This document shows positions 58,466 through 64,000 of a stretch of DNA of 64,000 bases, one piece after another (position 1 is the stretch's first letter; each line of letters begins with the position of its first letter). The notes beneath the pieces are model-generated. The model made no database searches. It was given only the letters and a program-made list of their open reading frames with translations, and was not told the origin of the DNA. Location of the stretch: NCBI GenBank assembly GCA_030674185.1, contig JAPXFY010000031.1:40615032-40679031 (forward strand), read 5' to 3'. The stretch comes from Monoplex corrugatus (taxonomy: Eukaryota; Mollusca; Gastropoda; Littorinimorpha; Ranellidae). The translations under genes were made by a program, and so were the position numbers.

Positions 58466-58469
<4 letters not shown>
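58056..58469. other. Unassigned non-coding sequence
   Basis: No repeat or exon recognised. Confidence 0.4.

Positions 58470-58557
<88 letters not shown>
58470..58557. repeat. (GT)n microsatellite
   Basis: About 43 GT units with two TA interruptions. Confidence 0.97.
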
Positions 58558-60337
58558 TGTGTAAAAGCACACTTGCTAGAGCATGTCGCACATGTCTGAA
58601 CTTGAGCTAATAATGAACACACCCTCTCTCTCGCATGTGCGTGTGCACAAAGACTGAAAAACATCAAGACAAGCCAGTACATACATACATATTTATTTTA
58701 TCTACTACATCCTTTCATTACGACACTGAACATAGTAGTAACACCATCAGACATACACACGCAAAACACAACACACACGAACATACACAGATGATTATTG
58801 TCATAATACAAAATATTACATGTCCACATGATTTCACGCTAAATTTGAACCATACATAGGCAAGGGCTATGCACATACGATGTAGCCTACCACACAGAAA
58901 AAACAAAACAACATATAGTCAAAAGTTAAAGGAAAGTGGTAAAAAGGCAGAATCACTGTACAAAATACCGGAGTAAAACATCTGAAAACCACACACATGA
59001 AAAAAAAAAAAAAGGGAAAAATCAAACACACATACTACAACATAAAACACACAGATGAAGATAAAATCTGGGCAGAAGAGAATTTGCGTTTTATTTCTTT
59101 TCTAAATCTTAATTGTTTTACTTTATGTATTCCCAATCCACAAGTTTTCATACTAAGTGACCACGCAAAGTATGAATACATATATATGGTTTACGTGCGA
59201 ACAGACAACATATACAATTATTAAAAAAAAAAATAAAAGTGGCAGGGAGAACAAGAAAAAATGTTAAAAACTCTCACATACACACACACATACACGTACT
59301 CCATCTCTTCATAAATCATCCAGTTCACGATAAACTAAACAGGTCTTTTTCTAAAGGATTTCATTGTACACACTTAATCTAAAAACCTGCAGTAAATTCA
59401 CAAACACAGCAATGACGACAACGATGACGACGATGATAATAGTAATAATAATAATTATCAATAATAGTAATGGAGGGTCATGACCGCCAACGCCATGCGG
59501 CAGGGCACATGATGAATGATGATGAGATGATGACAATCATAATGAAAACAATAATTTCAGAATGCAGACTGATTCCAGATGGTGCCCCTGCACTAGTGCA
59601 AGCAGTAGCAGAGCACATATAGGTGAGGTAACATTTTTCCTTCTTTCCAACAATAAAACCAATAAGTCCACCGATAATGAAAACCATGACAACACACGGA
59701 CACTTAGCACCTATTCTACGCTGTAGGCAACGTAAACAAAAACACAAGATCTGACACAAAAACACCACCACACACACAAAAAACAATGGATAATAGGGAA
59801 CACAATCTTCAAACAAACATACCCCAAGTTCATGTACTTGGGAGGGTGGGGTGGAGAGATAACTTCACATCATCTATCATCTCCACAGTGGTAGTATCAG
59901 AGTTAAAGCCAGAAGTTTCAGGAAAGGGAAAAATAAAAATGGCAGAGAAGATAAAACAAGAAATAAAGAGATAGATAAATAAATAGATAGAAATCAAACA
60001 CATACAGAAATACATAAAAGAACACACATAAGATAAAATACAAAACAAAATACAAAACAGAAACAAAAATCCAAGAACTTAATCCACAAAACAACCCCCC
60101 CCCCCCCCCCCTAAAAAAAAAAAAAAGCTGGCACTGACAGGAGGAAAACCAAATGCAAAATGGCACTGACAGGACTTAACACATCAAAAGATCCTACAGA
60201 TCCAGCAAGCCTTTCATTTCATCGTCATGAACTGCAGTATATTAGTCAGGCTGATATAACGCAACACATGTTACATGACACCCTTTGATAGGAATTCATT
60301 AAATTTGCAAGTGTGTAGTTAACAAAAATATGATCGA
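58558..60337. other. AT-rich non-coding sequence with a family A tail
   Basis: At 59475-59530 the terminus of family A (GCCAACGCCATGCGGCAGGG, CACATGATGAATGATGATGA) is present with almost no element body, a maximally 5'-truncated insertion. A run of about 18 C followed by A14 lies at 60093-60127. Nothing else is supported. Confidence 0.55.
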
Positions 60338-60945
60338 CTGCAGATAAGATGACAAATAGTTGATGAAAAAGAAAGGTATTGTAATAGTCAAAGGTAAGAT
60401 GACAAATAGTTGATGAAAAGGAAACGTACTGTAATAGTCAAAGGTAAGATGACAAATATGAAATAGTTGACGAAAAGGAAACGTACTGTAATAGTCATGG
60501 TAAGATGACAAATAGTTGACGAAAAGGAAACGTACTGTAATAGTCATGGGTAAATGACAAATAGTTGACGAAAAGGAAACGTACTGTAATAGTCATGGGT
60601 AAAATGACAAATAGTTGACGAAAAGGAAATGTACTGTAATAGTCACAGGTAAGATGACAAATAGTTGACGAAAAGGAAATGTATTGTAATAGTCACAGGT
60701 AAGATGACAAACAGTTGATGAAAAGGAAATGTACTGTAGTAGTTACAGGTAAGATGACAAATAGTTGACGAAAAGGAAATGTATTGTAATAGTCACAGGT
60801 AAGATGACAAATAGTTGACGAAAAGGAAATGTATTGTAATAGTCACAGGTAAGATGACAAACAGTTGATGAAAAGGAAATGTACTGTAGTAGTTACAGGT
60901 AAGATGACAAATAGTTGACGAAAAGGAAATGTATTGTAATGGTCA
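60338..60945. repeat. 50-bp minisatellite, about 12 copies
   Basis: The unit is GGTAAGATGACAAATAGTTG, ACGAAAAGGAAATGTACTGT, AATAGTCACA. On the plus strand successive units join as CACAG|GTAAGATGA, a donor-like motif. Sequence is unrelated to the 50-bp array at 3.2-5.1 kb. Confidence 0.95.
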
Positions 60946-61144
60946 ATTTAAGATTGGAACACAGTTCATACAAATACAAAAATAATTACCAGCTTCGACC
61001 TTTGAGCACACTAAAACAAAACAAAACAAAAACATACAAGACAGAGCCACACACTGGGCACATTTCCTTTCTTTCCCTAAGTGTATCGTGTTTGTGAGAA
61101 ATACGTTCCAGTTCAAAACTCTTTCACTCTCGCAGCGTGTTCAT

Positions 61145-61326
61145 AAGCTGCAAAAACCTAATCCTTTCACTCCCTCACCCTATCCACCAGTTTCCTGCAT
61201 GAGACCTTATCCATCAGCTTCCTGCCTGAAGCTGGTGGATAGGATGAGGGAGTGAAGGGGTTAAGTTTTTGCTTTGCTGTCTTGGTTGACAATGCAGGAT
61301 GCTGGTTAAGGGTCAAAGGTTTCAGG
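61145..61326. mobile_element. Palindromic MITE, diverged copy
   Basis: Contains CTTTCACTCCCTCACCCTAT, CCACCAGTTTCCTGCATGAG, AAGCTGGTGGATAGGATGAG, GGAGTGAAGGGGTTAAG and TTGACAATGCAGGATGCTGG. The central hairpin is still recognisable. The outer ends are decayed. Confidence 0.78.
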
Positions 61327-62796
61327 TGAGTACATTTCCTTTTCATCAACTTGCATCTGAGTGTCAAGGTGACTGAAGAATGCAAATAGTAACAACAATA
61401 ATAATAACATGAACAGAAAAAAAAAAAAACCCAACAGAAAACAACAAAAAAACTTGTCTTCAAATGTTTCGAAGGAAAACAGCCAAAGTTACGCAGCGCT
61501 GGTTTTTCGAAAATGTTTGCTTAAAAGAAAGCAAATGAAGGGGGCAGTGTGTTGGATTAGGAGAGAAAACAAAATCACAGATGACCAAGCCATTCTAACA
61601 ATCTCCCTATTAATACAAAATCGCAGAAAATCAAGATTTTGTACTTCTCAGTCATTCTGACCTTGAAGTTGTCGAAAAAGTATTAGATGAAATAAAACTT
61701 GACACCAAGTGAGAGCGATAGCAGACTGTCACAGTTGTATTGAGATGGTCCAGTAGTTCAAACTCCCTTTTCCTTTAAAAACAAAACAAAACAAAAAAAT
61801 AACAAAAAGCCCCACCCACTTTTCCAATTTTAGAAAGTATGTCTTACATGTTGTGTCTTCTCATTTACACATGGGTGCTATTATCAGAACATAAGAACAA
61901 TCAAAGAATATTTTGTCAATGTGGTCTGGTTTGTGTGTTTTCCTTATTCAATTTTTCAAGTGAATAAAAAGCTTCAGGACTGCATAACCATGACACTTTG
62001 GTTGCAATATTCATCATGTTTATGACAATATGACAATGGGAGGAAGTATTATTTCTTAATACATGTCATGTCTATTAACTAGTAAAACTCTTCCACAACA
62101 AAGTTTTTTTCTACAGTCTTGTCAATAGAAGAAAAATGAATAGTTCTGCCAACAAAAACTACAAAATAATTATAATAAATTTACATTGGTGAATACAAAA
62201 AGAAAAAACTAAAAAAATGTCAGAAAATGGATGCGTCTGGTTGGTCTATCATAGACAAAGGATGGTCACACTGTATTGATATTTTTCCCTTTAACTATGT
62301 AGGTGACACCAAAACTGCAGGTGATGTTGGAAATAATCTCCAGCCTGTAAAACTTTGAATTTCATGCTCAAAGTTGTTATTAAGCCAAACACACCAAATA
62401 CAAGTATATCTGGCTAATAAATCTTGATGTTATGACAAGATATGTTGTTGTTTTTTATCATTCTTGTAGTTGTGACCTAAGAATTGCATCAGTCTTCAAG
62501 ACTTCAGCATTCCTGAGTCTGATTTATGATATCACAAGAGTTCTGAAAGCAATTATGTTCACTTTAATCTGTAAAGGTGATGTTGGAAATGACACAAATG
62601 CTGAACTAACTCTTATGATAAAAGGTTTACCTACATGGCTTGGCCAGCTCTGTAACAACACTTGAAAATGCATACAATGACTCTGCCAAAACCCACAATT
62701 ATCAAGTTAAGAGCTGAGAAAATTCAAATCGAAATATTAGCTGCTCGCAAGACCATCCAGATTTTGTACTTTGCAAGGTCACTGAACACTTGTTAT
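61327..62796. other. AT-rich non-coding sequence
   Basis: Open frames at 61409-61660 and 62432-62665 have no recognisable features. I see no splice-flanked exon or repeat. Confidence 0.4.
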
Positions 62797-63307
62797 TGTT
62801 GTTTAAAGCCCAGCTGATTGCACAGAACCTTACCGGGCTGTAACCATCTCAAAACACACACATTAGTACCGGTACCTTACTTTAGGGGGGGTAAGGACTG
62901 GAAAAGAAAATTCAGTACACATATCAATACATTCACGCACATAATCTAAGGATAAGCCCCTGGCGTTGACCACTCCATTCAATTCAGGGGGGTTAAAAAA
63001 AAAACAAAAAAAACCTGAATACAAATTTAAACAGAGTAAAGGACACCAAAACAAATATAAAATGGGCCTATATTATCTAAAATAGCTTCTGCACATCACA
63101 TTTCCTCAGACCCGAAAATGCACTTTATACACATACCCTAATGTATAAAACACATACATACGAATGGACCAGAAAGGCAGAAAATGACAGACTGATAGCA
63201 AAGGATCAAGGCAGATACAAACACAGAAAAGAGGAAATTTCTGGCACTGAATTTCCAGAGGTTGGGATATACTGTTTATAATGAAAGATCCGTCAGCATC
63301 CCCATGG
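62797..63307 (-). mobile_element. 'GGGCTTTAAACAA' dispersed repeat, copy 7 (minus)
   Basis: It runs from TTGTTTAAAGCCCAGCTGAT to GTCAGCATCCCCATGGG. More diverged, with a purine-rich A14 insertion near 62997-63015. It is followed at 63309-63375 by an extra 5' end (AGCACAGAATTTCCAGAGGG...CTCTCAGCATCCCCATGG). Confidence 0.87.
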
Positions 63308-63419
63308 GAGAGCACAGAATTTCCAGAGGGCGAGATACTGTTCATAATGAAACAGCTCTCAGCATCCCCATGGCAGACAGAGCACGTAAAGAAACTTCAA
63401 AAGATATAACCTGACAAGC

Positions 63420-63606
63420 ACTGAGAACAATGGTAGGTTGTCAATAGTGACACAGATTTGTAAATGTTGTCAAAAATTCCTGAGGAAGTCCTGCTAACCA
63501 CACACATACACACACAAGCTCATTTTAGACAGTTTGCTAGTCCAAACAACTGTGACCATGAGGCAGTTTGCTGGTCCATACAACTGTGACCACGACATGC
63601 TCTCTT
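63420..63606. repeat. Short direct repeats around a candidate exon
   Basis: GGCAGTTTGCTGGTCCATAC and AACTGTGACCAC occur in tandem twice (63530-63563 imperfect, 63561-63596). Separately, GTAAATGTTGTCAAAAATTC and CTGAGGAAGT at 63460-63490 match GTAAATATTCTCAGAAATTT and CTGAGAAAGT at 63867-63897, bracketing the exon and its GA tract. Confidence 0.7.
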
Positions 63607-63608
63607 AC

Positions 63609-63686
63609 AAACTAATCCGTTTCAACTCCTCAATGGTCCTCCAGTTTTGGTAACAGACATCCCTCCTGAGTAATATGAAACAGTCC
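63609..63686 (-). CDS. Candidate exon on the same strand as the coiled-coil gene
   Basis: It is bounded by an acceptor with a long (CT)n pyrimidine tract (CTCTCTCTCTTAG, 63687) and the donor TAGTTT|GTAAGAG (63608). The only open frame reads DCFILLRRDVCYQNWRTIEE, LKRIS and needs two bases before it and one after. It cannot join exon 52194 directly (phase mismatch), so it is either a different gene or separated by an unseen exon. I do not recognise the peptide. Confidence 0.45.
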
Positions 63687-63689
63687 CTA

Positions 63690-63690
<1 letters not shown>

Positions 63691-63780
<90 letters not shown>

Positions 63781-63918
63781 AGAGAGACAGAGAGGGAGGC
63801 AGGGAGAGGGGGGAGAGAGAGAGAGAGAGAGAGAGGGAGTAAAACAAACAAAAAACCAGAATGAATGTAAATATTCTCAGAAATTTCCTGAGAAAGTGCT
63901 AATCACACACCTTCCTGC

Positions 63919-63978
<60 letters not shown>

Positions 63979-64000
63979 GGAGAGAGAGAGAGAGAGAGAG
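63691..64000. repeat. (GA)n microsatellites
   Basis: GA runs at 63691-63835 and 63920-64000, with about 80 bp of ordinary sequence between. On the gene strand both are (CT)n. The first is the pyrimidine tract of the candidate exon's acceptor, and the second ends CTGCAG|GAAGG near 63916, also acceptor-like. Confidence 0.95.

Overview
This is eukaryotic DNA, very probably from a metazoan with motile cilia and most likely a marine gastropod mollusc. Intron-exon structure is clear on the minus strand. Microsatellite density is extreme, and tRNA-type SINEs and several non-LTR retrotransposon families are present. The gastropod assignment is an inference: it rests on the style of the interspersed repeats, including a SINE beginning with reiterated GTTTCA that I associate from memory with caenogastropods. 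It is not a database result.

The backbone of the window is one multi-exon gene on the minus strand, running from about 52.2 kb down to 7.6 kb. I recover eight exons (52194-51969, 46728-46551, 42523-42262, 39410-39232, 27797-27573, 23050-22929, 17116-17053, 7847-7592). Their splice phases agree at every junction (2/1, 0/0, 1/2, 0/0, 0/0, 2/1, 0/0). Together they give about 500 residues of coiled coil. The central part resembles the ODAD1/CCDC63/CCDC114 family (outer dynein arm docking complex; Chlamydomonas DC2/ODA1): a Y-E-x-R-D helix, then R-F-M-x-x-K, then E-E-N-Y-x-L-F-K-N followed by an acidic helix. The family call is from memory of the consensus. The first and last exons are not identified. 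A further candidate exon lies at 63686-63609 on the same strand.

Almost every intron is filled by its own private tandem repeat: a 31-bp array (8-17 kb), a CA/GAAGCAA array (22.2-22.9 kb), a ~38-40-bp array (23.2-27.2 kb), a 53-bp array (27.9-32.1 kb), a 48-bp array (32.1-36.5 kb), a 34-bp array (39.4-39.8 kb) and a ~77-bp array (48.4-50.8 kb). Three introns instead carry repeated fragments of the adjacent exon, separated by CA, GAT or GAA microsatellites (37.6-39.2, 41.3-42.2 and 46.8-48.1 kb). Read on the gene strand, several minisatellite units contain splice-site-like motifs, so some introns hold dozens of decoy or recursive-type splice sites. This is the most unusual feature of the window.

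Mobile elements are layered over this. There is a 5'-truncated L2-like LINE (19.6-22.2 kb, minus) and a family of plus-strand reverse-transcriptase fragments whose 3' ends run into (GAT)n (17.2, 34.1, 36.7, 44.8, 59.5 kb). A second RT family ends GACAGGTGAGACAGGTGA (0.6, 33.0, 40.4 kb). A CR1/jockey-like fragment lies at 55.1-56.1 kb. Seven copies of a ~500-570-bp repeat end in GGGCTTTAAACAACAATAA. Palindromic MITEs have TTAA-CCCTTTGACTCCC ends, and there is one hAT-like MITE and at least two SINEs. The first 7 kb and the 56-64 kb end contain no convincing complete gene.
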